Shown in pieces: positions 6,868 to 6,920 of a DNA stretch of 6,920 nucleotides. The stretch is from Hydromicrobium sp964517765. GTDB taxonomy: Bacteria > Actinomycetota > Humimicrobiia > Humimicrobiales > Humimicrobiaceae. The position numbers and the translations under genes are program-made. The notes below the pieces were generated by a model, which did not search any database, was not told the origin of the DNA, and saw nothing but the letters and a program-made list of their open reading frames with translations. The stretch's first letter is position 1, and every line of letters starts with the position of its first letter. Location of the stretch: NCBI GenBank assembly GCA_964517765.1, contig CAZFEN010000038.1, forward strand, positions 1 through 6,920. The letters are read 5' to 3'.

Positions 6868-6920
6868 TGGAGCCGACGACCGGACTTGAACCGGTAACCT
6901 GCTCATTACGAATGAGCTGC
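6868..6920 (-). tRNA. tRNA-Thr (anticodon CGT), 5' end outside window
   Basis: The minus strand from the window edge shows the last 53 nt of a tRNA, beginning at about nt 24. In order: the end of the D stem (GC) plus A26, anticodon stem GCTCA/TGAGC enclosing loop TTCGTAA (anticodon CGT at 6910-6908, reading ACG threonine codons), variable loop AGGTT, T arm ACCGG/CCGGT with loop TTCAAGT, acceptor 3' strand CGTCGGC, discriminator T and an encoded CCA at 6870-6868. All visible stems pair perfectly. The missing 5' acceptor strand should read GCCGACG, a common start for bacterial tRNA-Thr. The argS start codon is only 15 nt downstream, so tRNA and mRNA are probably released from one precursor by 3' processing. 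Confidence 0.92.

Noticed and set aside
6853..6906. Extended argS start at ATG 6906 or GTG 6867
   Set aside because: The ATG lies in the tRNA-Thr anticodon region and the added residues are translated tRNA sequence; the GTG has only the tRNA acceptor end upstream. The ATG at 6852 opens the conserved N-terminus.

Overview
The window reads as one unidirectional cluster. Every gene I can support lies on the minus strand, so transcription runs from the right edge (position 6920) to the left edge (position 1). In that order it holds: the 3' part of a tRNA-Thr (anticodon CGT), argS (arginyl-tRNA synthetase), lysA (diaminopimelate decarboxylase), hom (homoserine dehydrogenase with an ACT domain), thrC (threonine synthase, long form), and a 3'-truncated gene of the cofactor-independent phosphoglycerate mutase / 'proposed homoserine kinase' family. 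The genes are tightly packed. The tRNA ends 15 nt before argS, lysA and hom overlap by 23 nt, and thrC is followed 6 nt later by the last gene. The only gaps are about 93 bp (argS-lysA) and 78 bp (hom-thrC). No stretch over 300 bp lacks a gene, and I see no mobile element, CRISPR array, rRNA or convincing intrinsic terminator.

Taxonomy. The order argS-lysA-hom-thrC-(homoserine kinase) is the one known from Actinobacteria; in Mycobacterium tuberculosis it is argS, lysA, thrA (hom), thrC, thrB. The LysA protein carries segments familiar from actinobacterial and Bacillus-type enzymes. The DNA, however, is AT-rich, with many ATA, AAA and AGA/AGG codons, unlike typical high-GC actinobacteria. I infer an AT-rich bacterium with actinobacterial gene order, possibly an uncultured deep-branching Actinobacteriota lineage. 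This placement is tentative and rests only on synteny and remembered motifs.

Function. LysA makes lysine from meso-diaminopimelate. Hom draws aspartate semialdehyde into the competing homoserine/threonine branch, and ThrC makes threonine from O-phosphohomoserine. The step between Hom and ThrC needs a homoserine kinase. No GHMP-type thrB is visible here. Instead, the usual thrB position holds an alkaline-phosphatase-superfamily protein of the ApgM-like family that has been proposed as an alternative homoserine kinase. That substitution is the most interesting point in the window. ThrC is also of the long (~490 aa) form rather than the short ~360 aa form found in M. tuberculosis, so the layout looks conserved while at least two components have been exchanged.

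Control. The main promoter should lie upstream of the tRNA, beyond the right edge. A plausible internal sigma-70-like promoter with a short palindrome in its spacer sits in the argS-lysA gap, which would let the lysine/threonine genes be controlled separately from tRNA-argS.
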